From NCBI RefSeq assembly GCF_014268935.2, contig NZ_JABWRJ020000002.1, positions 922,001 through 986,000 on the forward strand: DNA of 64,000 nucleotides. Reading direction: 5' to 3'. The notes under the pieces were generated by a model. The model saw nothing but the letters and a program-made list of their open reading frames with translations, was not told the DNA's origin and ran no database searches. The first letter of the stretch is position 1; each line of letters starts with the position of its first letter. Of this stretch, positions 1 to 7,754 are shown in pieces. A program made the position numbers and the translations under genes. Origin of the DNA: Pseudomonas peradeniyensis (GTDB taxonomy: Bacteria > Pseudomonadota > Gammaproteobacteria > Pseudomonadales > Pseudomonadaceae).

Positions 1-167
1 TGATAGACACCATCGACCTGGCTGGCATTGGCACCGGGAATCAGCAGGCTGTGGCGAACGCCGGGCATGGCGTCTAGGCGGCGGTGCTTGGCATCAAGGT
101 AGGTTCGCACGCCGCCGCTGGCCGGGGCATAGAACATGGTGATGTCGGCGATGTGCACGATCAGCAT
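1..167 (-). CDS. Glycosyltransferase, N-terminal fragment (cut by window edge)
   Basis: Only the first ~55 codons are inside the window, and the gene runs off the left edge. The translation opens MLIVHIADITMFYAPASGG and continues with VRTYLDAKH, a short beta-strand then a glycine-rich loop typical of the donor-side N-terminus of GT4-type (GT-B fold) glycosyltransferases. The ATG at 167 is preceded almost directly by GGAGGG, which is too close for good initiation. An in-frame GTG at 158 would give a 9-base spacing and is a real alternative start. The substrate cannot be told from the fragment. Confidence 0.6.
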   Translation of the reverse strand, partial: MLIVHIADITMFYAPASGGVRTYLDAKHRRLDAMPGVRHSLLIPGANASQVDGVY

Positions 168-273
168 CCCTCCGGGATCGTCCTCGGGTGAGTCATTCGG
201 CGGTTATGAACCGGCGATGACGCGCCTGAGGGTTGACCTACCTGAAGGATAGTTTGTTCGATCAGGGTTTGGC

Positions 274-320
274 GGGGCGCCCTGTCGCGGGGCAAGCCCG
301 CTCCCGCGAGGGGAGCGGGC
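274..320. repeat. REP element with hairpin just 3' of the chemoreceptor gene
   Basis: The sequence carries the core CGGGGCAAGCCCGCTCCC seen at many other sites in this window. Here it is followed by a second arm so that CCCGCTCCC (298-306) pairs with GGGAGCGGG (311-319). It sits directly after the stop of the minus-strand chemoreceptor gene and may limit read-through, although there is no T run. Confidence 0.75.
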
Positions 321-326
321 GGCGGG

Positions 327-2201
327 TCAGATGCGGAAGCTGCCGACCAGTTGCTTGAGGCGACCGGCCTGCTGCTCGAGGTCCGAGCAGGCGCGCAGGG
401 TGGCCTGCAGGTTCTCGACGCCTTCCTGGTTGAGCATGTTGATCTCGTTGATGTCCATGTTGATCGAGTCGACCACGGCGGTCTGCTCTTCGGTGGCGGT
501 GGCCACCGACTGGTTCATGCCGTCGATCTCGCCGATGCGTTGGGTGACGCTGCCCAGGCGTTCGCCGGCCTGGTTGGCGATGTCCATGCTGTCCTGGCTG
601 TGACGCTGGCTCTGGCCCATGGTGTCGACCGACTCGCGGGCGCCGACCTGCAGCTCCTCGATCATGGTCTGCACCTGTTGTGCCGACTCCTGGGTGCGGT
701 GCGCCAGGTTACGCACTTCGTCGGCGACCACGGCAAAACCACGTCCGGCCTCGCCGGCACGGGCAGCCTCGATGGCGGCGTTGAGGGCGAGCAGGTTGGT
801 CTGCTGGGAAATGCTGGTGATCACTTCGAGGATCTGGCCGATGTTGACGGTCTTGTTGTTCAGCGTCTCGATATGCTCGCTGGAGGTGACGATCAGGTCC
901 GACAGGCGGTTCATCGCATCGATGTTGCGCTGCACCACCTGCTGGCCTTCCTCGGCCAGCAGCCGCGCCGAGCTGGCATGCTGCGAGGCCTGGGCGGCGT
1001 TGCCGGCGATCTCCTGGGCGGCGGCGCCGAGCTGGTTGATGGCGGCGGCGACGCTGTTGGTGCGGTTGGACTGCTCGTCGGAGTTGCTCATCGACGAGTT
1101 CGAGGCGCTGATCACCCGCAGTGCCACTTCGTTGACCTGCTCGGTGGCCGAGGACACCTCGCGGATCGAACCGTGGATGCGCTCGACGAAGCGGTTGAAG
1201 GCGGTACCGAGGATGCCGAACTCGTCGTGGTTGTGGATTTCCAGGCGGCGGGTCAGGTCGCCTTCACCCTCGGCGATGTTCGACATGGCGCGGGTCATGG
1301 TGTGCAGCGGCTGCATCAGCACGCGGATCAGCAGGCCGAGCAGGGCGATGATGATCACCACCGCCACCAGCGTGGCGATCACTGCCGAAGTGCGGAAGGT
1401 GCTGAGCATCGAGAAGGCCTTGTCCTTGTCCACCGACAGGCCGATGTACCAGTTGGCCGAAGGCAGGCCCTTGACCGGAGTGAAGGTCAGCAGGCGGGTT
1501 TCGCCGTTGAGCGTCACTTCGGTCAGGTTGCTGGACAGCCTGGGCGTGTTCTGCGGGAACAGGTCCGACAGCGTCTTCATCACCAGGTTCTTGTCCGGGT
1601 GCACCAGGATCTTGCCCTGGTCGTTGACCAGGAAGGCGTAGCCCATGCCGCCGAAGTTCAGCGAGTTGATGATCTGCACCAGGCCGTCGAGGGCAAGGTC
1701 ACCGCCGACCACGCCGACCGAGCGCGAGGCGGTGCTGATGATCGAGATGACCAGCTCGTTGGTGGCCATGTCGATGTAGGGTTCGGTGAGGATCGGGCCG
1801 TTGGCGTTCAGGCCGTCCTTGTACCAGGGGCGCACGCGCGGGTCGTAGCCGTCGGGCATCTTGGTGTCCGGGCGCACGGTGAAGGTGCCGTCGGGCTGGC
1901 CCAGGTAGATGGTCTGGAAGCTCGAGGTGAGGGCGTTCTGGCCCAGCAGGGTGCCGGTGTTCTGTGGGTACTGGGCAATGTTCTGGGCGACGTTCTCGAC
2001 CAGTTTGATGCGCCCTTCGAACAGGTTGCGGATATTGGTGGAGGTGGACTCGCCCATCTCAGCCAGGTAGTTCTCCAGGTCTTCGCGAATGGCGTTACGC
2101 TGGAGGTAGTCGTTGTAAAGGGTGAAGAGGCTGAAGGCGAGTATCACGATCAGTGATGCCGCCAGAAGAATCTTGTGGCTGAAACGAAGGCTTTTATTCA
2201 T
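327..2201 (-). CDS. mcpG: Methyl-accepting chemoreceptor with dCache_1 ligand domain (McpG-like)
   Basis: A 624-residue inner-membrane chemoreceptor. Two hydrophobic segments (about 10-30 and 275-300) bracket a periplasmic double-Cache domain. A HAMP linker and a long cytoplasmic coiled coil follow, with the conserved hairpin tip [26 protein letters not shown] at about 468-500. The dCache domain shows the amino-acid-binding signature: YDPRVRPWY, a later Tyr-Ile-Asp in EPYIDM, and an Asp in GGDLALD. In pseudomonads this subfamily (PctA/B/C, McpG) senses amino acids or GABA, so binding of an amino-acid-like ligand is expected, and the McpG assignment is from recalled similarity and gene order. 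The ATG at 2201 is chosen over an upstream TTG at 2273 because it places the membrane helix at the N-terminus. There is no C-terminal CheR-tethering pentapeptide. Confidence 0.85.
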   Translation of the reverse strand: [624 protein letters not shown]

Positions 2202-2373
2202 AACGTGATCGTGTCCGCTAAGGTTTTTTATCGGGTCGTTCGCACAAAGCACGGCTGGAAAACAGTGCAACAATTCCCGTGGGTCCTTTTCGGGTTGTTA
2301 CTGTCTTTCTGGGTAGAATCATTTTGAAATATCGGCTGTCACGCGACGGAACTTGAGCAGGGGATGAAAGAAG

Positions 2374-3849
2374 ATGTCAGATTCCTTACGAATGGTAGTA
2401 GGAGCAGGTCCTGATGGTCAGCCGGTATCCCAGTCCATGCGCCTGGCCAACCGGCATGGCCTGGTGGCCGGCGCCACCGGCACCGGCAAGACGGTCACCC
2501 TGCAACACCTGGCCGAGTTGTTCAGCGATGCCGGGGTCGCGGTATTCGCCGCGGATGTGAAGGGCGACCTGTGCGGCCTGGGCGCGGCCGGGGCGCCCCA
2601 GGGCAAGGTGGCCGAGCGGATTGCCGGCATGCCCTGGCTGAACCACAAGCCCCAGGCTTATCCGGTAAGTCTTTGGGATATCGCCGGGCAATCGGGGCAT
2701 CCGTTGCGCACCACCCTGAGCGAAATGGGACCGTTGCTGCTGGGCAACCTGCTGGAGCTCACCGACAGCCAGCAGGCCGCCTTGTATGCGGCGTTCAAGG
2801 TGGCCGACCGCGAAGGCCTGCTGCTGCTCGACCTGAAGGACCTCAAGGCCCTGCTTGCGCACCTGAAGGACAACCCCCAGCTGCTGGGCGAAGACAGCGC
2901 CTTGATGACCAGCGCTTCCACGCAGGCCTTGCTGCGCCGACTGGCGACTCTGGAACAGCAGGGCGCCGAGGCGCTGTTCGGCGAGCCGGCGCTGCAGCTG
3001 GAGGATCTGCTGCGTCCGGAAGGCGACGGTCGCGGGCGTATCCACCTGCTCGACGCCAGCCGCCTTGTACATGACGCGCCCAAGGTCTATGCGACCTTCC
3101 TGCTGTGGCTGCTGGCTGAACTGTTCGAGCAGCTGCCGGAGCGCGGCGATGCCGACAAGCCGGTGCTGGCGCTGTTCTTCGACGAAGCGCACCTGCTGTT
3201 CAACGGTACGCCCAAGGCGTTGCAGGATCGTCTGGAGCAGGTGGTGCGGCTGATCCGCTCCAAGGGCGTTGGGGTGTATTTCGTCACCCAGTCGCCGGGC
3301 GACCTGCCGGATGCGGTACTGGCTCAGTTGGGGCTGCGCATCCAGCACGGCCTGCGGGCATTCACCGCCAAGGAGCAGAAGTCGCTGCGCGCGGTGGCCG
3401 ATGGTTTCCGACCCAACCCGACGTTCGACAGCCTGGCGGTGCTGACTGAGCTGGGCATTGGTGAGGCTCTGGTCGGGACGTTGGAAGAGAAAGGCACGCC
3501 GGCCATGGTCCAGCGGGTGCTGGTCGCGCCACCGCAGTCGCGGATCGGGCCGTTGAGCGCAGTCGAGCGGCAGGCACTGATTGCGGCATCGCCGCTGGCA
3601 GGGCGCTATGACAAGCCGGTGGACCGTGAGTCGGCCTATGAAATGCTAACCCAGCGCAAGGGCGAGCCGGTGGAGCCGGCGCCCCAGGCCAAGGCCGATG
3701 AGGACAGCTTCGCCGACAAGGCCGGTGAGTTCCTGCAGAGCGCGGCGGGGCAGGCCATCAAGTCGGCGGTGCGCCAGGCGGCCAATCAATTGGGGCGGCA
3801 GTTGGTGCGTGGGTTGATGGGGTCGTTGTTGGGAGGAAAGAAACGCTAG
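2374..3849 (+). CDS. HerA/YjgR-type ATPase (DUF853)
   Basis: A 491-residue soluble P-loop ATPase of the HerA-FtsK superfamily. Walker A is GATGTGKT at residues 33-40, Walker B is ALFFDEAHLLF near 265-275, and a sensor-like VYFVTQSPGDLP follows. Length and motif order match E. coli YjgR, which is conserved but has no settled function. The C-terminal tail (about 455-491) is Ala/Gln-rich and then basic, with GLMGSLLGGKKR at the end. It starts 172 bases from the divergent chemoreceptor gene. The ATG at 2374 follows an AAAGAAG ribosome site; an ATG ten bases earlier is out of frame. The gene is convergent with the phosphate transporter and shares a bidirectional terminator with it. Confidence 0.85.
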   Translation: MSDSLRMVVGAGPDGQPVSQSMRLANRHGLVAGATGTGKTVTLQHLAELFSDAGVAVFAADVKGDLCGLGAAGAPQGKVAERIAGMPWLNHKPQAYPVSLWDIAGQSGHPLRTTLSEMGPLLLGNLLELTDSQQAALYAAFKVADREGLLLLDLKDLKALLAHLKDNPQLLGEDSALMTSASTQALLRRLATLEQQGAEALFGEPALQLEDLLRPEGDGRGRIHLLDASRLVHDAPKVYATFLLWLLAELFEQLPERGDADKPVLALFFDEAHLLFNGTPKALQDRLEQVVRLIRSKGVGVYFVTQSPGDLPDAVLAQLGLRIQHGLRAFTAKEQKSLRAVADGFRPNPTFDSLAVLTELGIGEALVGTLEEKGTPAMVQRVLVAPPQSRIGPLSAVERQALIAASPLAGRYDKPVDRESAYEMLTQRKGEPVEPAPQAKADEDSFADKAGEFLQSAAGQAIKSAVRQAANQLGRQLVRGLMGSLLGGKKR

Positions 3850-3860
3850 GCCCGTTCTGG

Positions 3861-3890
3861 CCCCTGTCGCGGGGCAAGCCCGCTCCCACG
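3861..3890. repeat. Single REP element
   Basis: CCTGTCGCGGGGCAAGCCCG followed by CTCCCACG, the same core as the other REP elements here. It lies between the yjgR-like stop and the terminator. Confidence 0.8.
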
Positions 3891-3924
3891 TGTAAACCTT
3901 ATTCAGGACGGGACAACGGATACA

Positions 3925-3954
3925 AAAAAGGCGCCCTGTTAGGGGCGCCTTTTT
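3925..3954. terminator. Bidirectional intrinsic terminator between convergent genes
   Basis: A perfect 12-base inverted repeat, AAAAAGGCGCCC (3925-3936) and GGGCGCCTTTTT (3943-3954), with a 6-base loop. The A run and T run give a U tract in both directions, which suits the convergent ATPase (+) and Pit transporter (-) genes. Confidence 0.9.
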
Positions 3955-3971
3955 CAGTACTGCATCAGCAA

Positions 3972-5444
3972 TCAACCAATGGCCTTGGTGGCCAGCCAGA
4001 ACAGGCCGGCGGCCAGGCCCATCGTTGCCGGCAGGGTGAGCACCCAGGCCAGCAGGATGGTCTTCACGGTGCCGCCCTGCAGGCCGCTCTTGTTGGCGAC
4101 CATGGTACCGGCGACGCCCGACGACAGCACGTGGGTGGTGGACACCGGCAGGCTGAACACGTTGGCCATGCCGATGGCGCAGGCCGCGGTGATCTGGGCC
4201 GACATGCCCTGGGCATAGGTCATGCCCTGCTTGCCGATCTTCTCGCCGACGGTCAGCACCACGCGCTTCCAGCCGACCATGGTGCCCAGGCCCAGGGCCA
4301 GGGCGACGGCGACGATCACCCAGAACGGTGCGTACTCGGTGGTGGCGGTCAGGTCCTTGCGCAGCTTCTCCAGGTCGGCCTTTTCACGGGCCTGCAGACC
4401 CGGCAGCTTGCCGACCTTCTTCGCCGTGTCGTCCAGGCACAGCAGGTAGCGACGCACTTCGACGCGCTTCTCGGCGCTCAGGGCGCGGTAGTCGGTCACC
4501 CCGGCGAGCGACGATTGCAGTGCGGCGATGGTCGGCTCGGTCTGCTGCGGGTTGCAGCTGAACTGCTCCGGCAGGTCGCTTGCCTGCGCCTTGCCCAGCG
4601 CCAGGAACTCGCCCAGGGTGGCGGCGTTGCGCTGGTAGAACTGGCTCAGGTGCAGGGTGGCGTCGCGGGTGCGTTCGATCTGGTAGGTGGTGCTGTTCAG
4701 GTCGAGAACGAACTTGGCCGGGACGATGCCGATCAGCACCAGCATGATCAGGCCGATGCCTTTCTGGCCATCGTTGGAGCCGTGCACGAAGCTCACGCCC
4801 ATGGCCGAGATCACCAGCACCAGGCGGTTCCAGAACGGTGGGTGCTTCTTGTCGTCGAGCTTGCGGCGCTGGTCCGGGGTTTTGTGCATCTTCGACAGCG
4901 GACGCCACCATTTCAGGCCGATCAGCAGCAGGGCGGCGACAGCGAAGCCGGCCATGGGCGAGAGCACCAGGGACATGCCGATGTCGATCGCTTTCTGCCA
5001 GTTGACGCCGTCGCCCAGCGGAATGTCGCTGAGCAGGGCATTGGCCAGGCCGACGCCGAGGATCGAGCCGATCAGGGTGTGCGAGCTGGAGGCCGGGATA
5101 CCGAAGTACCAGGTGCCGAGGTTCCAGGTGATGGCCGCGGCCAGCAGGGAGAAGACCATGGCCAGGCCGTGACCGGTGTTCACATTGATCAGCAGTTCGA
5201 CCGGCAGCAGGTGGACGATGGCGTAGGCCACCCCGACACCACCGAGCAGAACCCCGAGGAAGTTGAACACACCGGAGAAGAACACGGCCAGGTGCGGTGG
5301 CATGGCCTTGGTATAGATGACAGTGGCTACCGCGTTGGCGGTGTCATGAAAGCCATTGATGAACTCGAATGCGAGCACGAAGGTCAGAGCGAGCGTCAGG
5401 CTCACGATAACCCAGGCATCCAGTCCGCTGAATAAATCGATCAT
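3972..5444 (-). CDS. Pit-family inorganic phosphate transporter
   Basis: A 490-residue inner-membrane PiT (PF01384) permease, which imports metal-phosphate complexes with protons. The duplicated family signatures are visible: an N-terminal FINGFHDTANAVAT near residues 28-41 and a second copy FVHGSNDGQKGIG after the central loop, with GTWYFGIPASSSHTLIG and the C-terminal PVSTTHVLSSGVAGT. A polar insert of about 110 residues (about 250-360) separates two half-bundles, as in PitA/PitB of gammaproteobacteria. No PhoU-like partner gene is adjacent. The start ATG at 5444 is the first in frame. PitA and PitB cannot be told apart here. Confidence 0.9.
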   Translation of the reverse strand: MIDLFSGLDAWVIVSLTLALTFVLAFEFINGFHDTANAVATVIYTKAMPPHLAVFFSGVFNFLGVLLGGVGVAYAIVHLLPVELLINVNTGHGLAMVFSLLAAAITWNLGTWYFGIPASSSHTLIGSILGVGLANALLSDIPLGDGVNWQKAIDIGMSLVLSPMAGFAVAALLLIGLKWWRPLSKMHKTPDQRRKLDDKKHPPFWNRLVLVISAMGVSFVHGSNDGQKGIGLIMLVLIGIVPAKFVLDLNSTTYQIERTRDATLHLSQFYQRNAATLGEFLALGKAQASDLPEQFSCNPQQTEPTIAALQSSLAGVTDYRALSAEKRVEVRRYLLCLDDTAKKVGKLPGLQAREKADLEKLRKDLTATTEYAPFWVIVAVALALGLGTMVGWKRVVLTVGEKIGKQGMTYAQGMSAQITAACAIGMANVFSLPVSTTHVLSSGVAGTMVANKSGLQGGTVKTILLAWVLTLPATMGLAAGLFWLATKAIG

Positions 5445-5756
5445 GAAGGTTGTCTGGCGGTCTTAGGGGGGGCGGATTATGCCAGAAAACCATGGCAATC
5501 GATGCACCCGCCACTGACCGATGGCAGGGGAATGGCGACCCTGCACATGCATGGCGCAGGTGAGCTTTCGCGCAAAAACGTCGTAAAAAATCGATAAATT
5601 TCAGAAAAATCAGCGATTTGAGACGATTTTCGTAGAGAGCCCGCAATTTAAACGCTTGTATGAAATTTGTGTGATTCCATTTCATATCGAGCATTTTCAC
5701 CCAGGATGCCTTGCCGCAACCGTTGCTCGATAGTGGCGCTATGGCATCGCTTGACT
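5445..5756. other. Intergenic region upstream of pit
   Basis: About 310 bases with no gene I can support. The part at 5575-5695 is AT-rich compared with its surroundings and probably holds the pit promoter on the minus strand, but I see no clear -35/-10 pair. No strong hairpin follows the small gene that ends at 5757. Confidence 0.5.
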
Positions 5757-5957
5757 TCACTCGCCGTCGCTGCGCAGTTCCTTTTCGATCTTCTCGATTT
5801 CCTGGGCGAAGGCCTGGTCGAGAATGCTGGCGCGTTTACGCCAAGGTTTGCGTTCCGGGTCGGGTTGTGCGGCATAGGTGGTGACTTCACCACCGTATAC
5901 ATCCTTGTAACGTTCGGCCTGGCGCTCGAGTTCCGCGCGCAGTTCTTCTTTCGTCAC
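5757..5957 (-). CDS. Small conserved charged protein of unknown function
   Basis: A 66-residue, strongly charged, probably helical cytosolic protein beginning VTKEELRAELERQAERYKDV and ending EIEKIEKELRSDGE. It starts with GTG at 5957, with AGGT eight bases upstream, and Glu/Lys/Arg make up a large share of residues. There is no signal peptide, membrane segment or recognised domain. The composition and ribosome site support a real gene; the function is unknown. A candidate extended -10 promoter lies about 230 bases upstream, implying a long 5' leader. Confidence 0.65.
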   Translation of the reverse strand: MTKEELRAELERQAERYKDVYGGEVTTYAAQPDPERKPWRKRASILDQAFAQEIEKIEKELRSDGE

Positions 5958-6186
5958 AGTAATACCTGAATAGGTTGAAGTTGGGCGTCAGCCGTTAAAT
6001 GCACACGCAGGATGTGGAAATTCGGCAACGCGAACACATCGTTGCACTGCAAGGACAGGGTGTGGGAGGGCGACCTGCGGCGCACCACACGGCAAGCCAC
6101 TGCTCAGGCAGCGGGCAGGCGTCAGGAAGGCAACGAAAGTTTGTCGATTGGATCCGTTATACCGCGCAGGCAATCAACATGAGCCG

Positions 6187-6195
6187 ATTATAGCA
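6187..6195 (-). promoter_or_regulatory. Extended -10 promoter element (TGcTATAAT) on the minus strand
   Basis: Read on the minus strand the bases are TTGCTATAAT, a full extended -10 (TGnTATAAT) with no good -35. It points toward the 66-residue gene that starts at 5957. Assigned by motif only. Confidence 0.4.
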
Positions 6196-6337
6196 ATCGG
6201 CAATTCGAAGGCTATCGTTCTTTACCCGCCATTGACAATAGACCTGAAGTTATTCTTTGCAGACAGAGGCTTTGTCCGAGCGGACTGCTGAAAGTTCAAG
6301 TTGTTGTGGTAGGCAAGTTTGCCGGTGGGTGTCGGAA

Positions 6338-6428
6338 ATGAAAACGGCCTCGCTGGGAGGCGAGGCCGTTGCCTGGGACTTCTACGGTGGGTACCTGACC
6401 AGTCTCTCCAAAGAAGCCACATGTGGCA
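6338..6428 (-). ncRNA. Candidate small RNA (~90 nt) divergent from pcaR
   Basis: On the minus strand a complete transcription unit can be read without a convincing gene. A sigma70-like promoter has -35 TTGACC (6457-6462) and a TATA-containing -10 (TATACC, 6436-6441; spacing 15, or 16-17 if the -10 is shifted). Then come about 55 bases with a CCACATGTGG palindrome and a TTTGGAGAG run. A strong intrinsic terminator has perfect 11-base arms, 6343-6353 and 6360-6370, followed by TTTTCATTT. A short reading frame (MWLLWRDW...) crosses the terminator stem, so a peptide is unlikely. I do not recognise a named sRNA family. Confidence 0.45.
6343..6370 (-). terminator. Intrinsic terminator of the candidate small RNA
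   Basis: AACGGCCTCGC pairs perfectly with GCGAGGCCGTT around a 6-base loop. On the minus strand it is followed by TTTTCATTT. There is no U tract in the plus direction, so it serves minus-strand transcription. Confidence 0.65.
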
Positions 6429-6464
6429 GGGGAAAGGTATAAGCAAAAGTGTCAGCGGTCAATT

Positions 6465-6496
6465 GCGATTATCGGCCGTTCGTTCGATAATCGAAC
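6465..6496. promoter_or_regulatory. PcaR operator at pcaR (two boxes)
   Basis: GTTCGATAATCGAAC (6482-6496) differs by one base from the PcaR box before pcaI. An inverted copy of its core, GCGATTATCG, lies at 6465-6474. The pair is 28 bases before the pcaR start, consistent with known PcaR autorepression in P. putida, and it also abuts the -35 of the divergent small-RNA promoter. Confidence 0.75.
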
Positions 6497-6524
6497 GAGG
6501 TAGCGATTTTTTTGAGGCATGTCC

Positions 6525-7394
6525 ATGAGCGAAGAAACCAGCGGCCCGCCAGCGAACGAGCCCGCGCGCAATACCAGCCCCACCCTGGCACCACCGATCG
6601 TGGCGTCCGCGGCCAAGCGTATCCAGGCCTTTACCGGCGACCCGGATTTCATGACCTCCCTGGCTCGGGGCCTGGCGGTGATCCAGGCGTTCCAGGAGCG
6701 CAAGCGGCACCTGACCATTGCCCAGATCAGCCACCGCACGGAAATACCCCGGGCGGCGGTGCGGCGTTGCCTGCATACCTTGATGAAACTGGGTTACGCC
6801 ACCACCGACGGGCGCACCTATTCGCTGTTGCCCAAGGTGCTGACCCTTGGCCATGCCTACCTGTCGTCCACACCGCTGGCGGTGTCGGCCCAGCCCTACC
6901 TCGACCGGATCAGCGACCAGCTCCACGAAGCGGCCAACATGGCCACGCTGGAAGGCGACGACATCCTTTATATAGCGCGCTCGGCCACGGTCGAACGGTT
7001 GATCTCGGTCGACCTGTCGGTCGGCGGGCGGTTACCGGCCTATTGCACGTCGATGGGGCGCATCCTGCTGGCGGCGCTGGACGACGCCAGCCTGCACGAA
7101 TATCTGGAACGGGCGGACCTCAAGGCGCGGACCAGCCGTACCCTGCACGACCCGGCATCGCTGTTCGCCTGTATCCAACAGGTGCGCGAGCAGGGCTGGT
7201 GCGTGGTCGACCAGGAGCTGGAACAGGGGTTGCGTTCGATTGCCGTGCCGATCTATGACGCCTCGGGGCAGGTGCTGGCGGCGTTGAACGTGAGTACCCA
7301 TGTCGGTCGGGTCAGCCGTGGGGAGCTGGAGCAGCGCTTCCTGCCGATCCTGCTGGCGGCCAGTCGGGACCTGTGTCATCAGTTGTTTGGCTGA
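6525..7394 (+). CDS. pcaR: PcaR, IclR-family regulator of beta-ketoadipate genes
   Basis: A 289-residue IclR-type regulator. A variable, Pro/Ala-rich leader (1-35) precedes a winged helix around 40-100 (SLARGLAVIQAF, then a recognition-helix stretch ISHRTEIPRAAVRRCLHTL). The effector domain follows, with STHVGRV and a final Cys-His (SRDLCHQLFG). In P. putida PcaR responds to beta-ketoadipate, activates pca genes and represses itself. ATG 6525 is preferred over ATG 6519 because TTGAGG lies at a normal distance from it. Two PcaR boxes sit just upstream, and further boxes precede pcaK, pcaI and the porin gene, so this gene controls the whole 6.5-20 kb region. Confidence 0.95.
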   Translation: MSEETSGPPANEPARNTSPTLAPPIVASAAKRIQAFTGDPDFMTSLARGLAVIQAFQERKRHLTIAQISHRTEIPRAAVRRCLHTLMKLGYATTDGRTYSLLPKVLTLGHAYLSSTPLAVSAQPYLDRISDQLHEAANMATLEGDDILYIARSATVERLISVDLSVGGRLPAYCTSMGRILLAALDDASLHEYLERADLKARTSRTLHDPASLFACIQQVREQGWCVVDQELEQGLRSIAVPIYDASGQVLAALNVSTHVGRVSRGELEQRFLPILLAASRDLCHQLFG

Positions 7395-7407
7395 AAAACA
7401 CCGGGGG

Positions 7408-7448
7408 CGCGCTGCGCCCCATCGCCGGCAAACCGGCTCCTGCGCCGG
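7408..7448. repeat. Degenerate REP-like element
   Basis: GCGCGCTGCGCCCC followed by ATCGCCGGCAAACCGGCTCC resembles the REP core, with the stem preserved and the loop changed. It sits just after pcaR. Confidence 0.45.
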
Positions 7449-7484
7449 GTGCGCTGAATAGTCGAACACGGGCTGCCGTTTCCT

Positions 7485-7499
7485 GTTCGATAAACGCAC
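7485..7499 (+). promoter_or_regulatory. PcaR box upstream of pcaK
   Basis: GTTCGATAAACGCAC matches the pcaI box in 14 of 15 positions. It lies 255 bases before the pcaK ATG, so a long leader is implied if it marks the promoter. Confidence 0.65.
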
Positions 7500-7604
7500 A
7501 GTGTCGTTCCCGACGAATTGCGCCGCCCATGCCTGCTGATTAATGTCTGTCGCACGAGTCGGCTTCGCCGACCGGACAATAACAACAGGCCCGAGGGCAT
7601 CCCC

Positions 7605-7667
7605 ATGAAGACCATCCCTTCGCTGTCGCGGCCGCACCCGCGCGCAGTGCTGCTTCACGCCGGCTGA
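7605..7667 (+). CDS. Possible 20-residue leader peptide upstream of pcaK
   Basis: ATG at 7605 with GAGG eight bases upstream opens a frame of 20 codons (MKTIPSLSRPHPRAVLLHAG) closed by TGA. It lies inside the inferred long leader between the PcaR box and pcaK. There is no direct evidence of translation, and short frames of this size arise by chance. Confidence 0.2.
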   Translation: MKTIPSLSRPHPRAVLLHAG

Positions 7668-7754
7668 TCCCAAGCCGTCGTATCCACCGTTTCCTGTTCC
7701 TGCGCATCAGCGATGCGCGGTAGCCTGCCTGTGCCCAACTCCCGGATAACAACA

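Larger units (their letters stand above)
7395..7754. other. pcaR-pcaK intergenic region
   Basis: About 360 bases. It holds the REP-like remnant, a PcaR box at 7485-7499, a 20-codon reading frame at 7605-7667 and a 13-base direct repeat CCGTTTCCTGTTC at 7476-7488 and 7687-7699, the first copy of which runs into the PcaR box. I see no terminator with a U tract after pcaR. Confidence 0.6.

Noticed and set aside
5988-6173. A 61-codon minus-strand frame upstream of the 66-residue gene
   Set aside because: It is Pro/Cys/Arg-rich with no ribosome site or homology I can recall, and lies in the inferred leader of the downstream gene.
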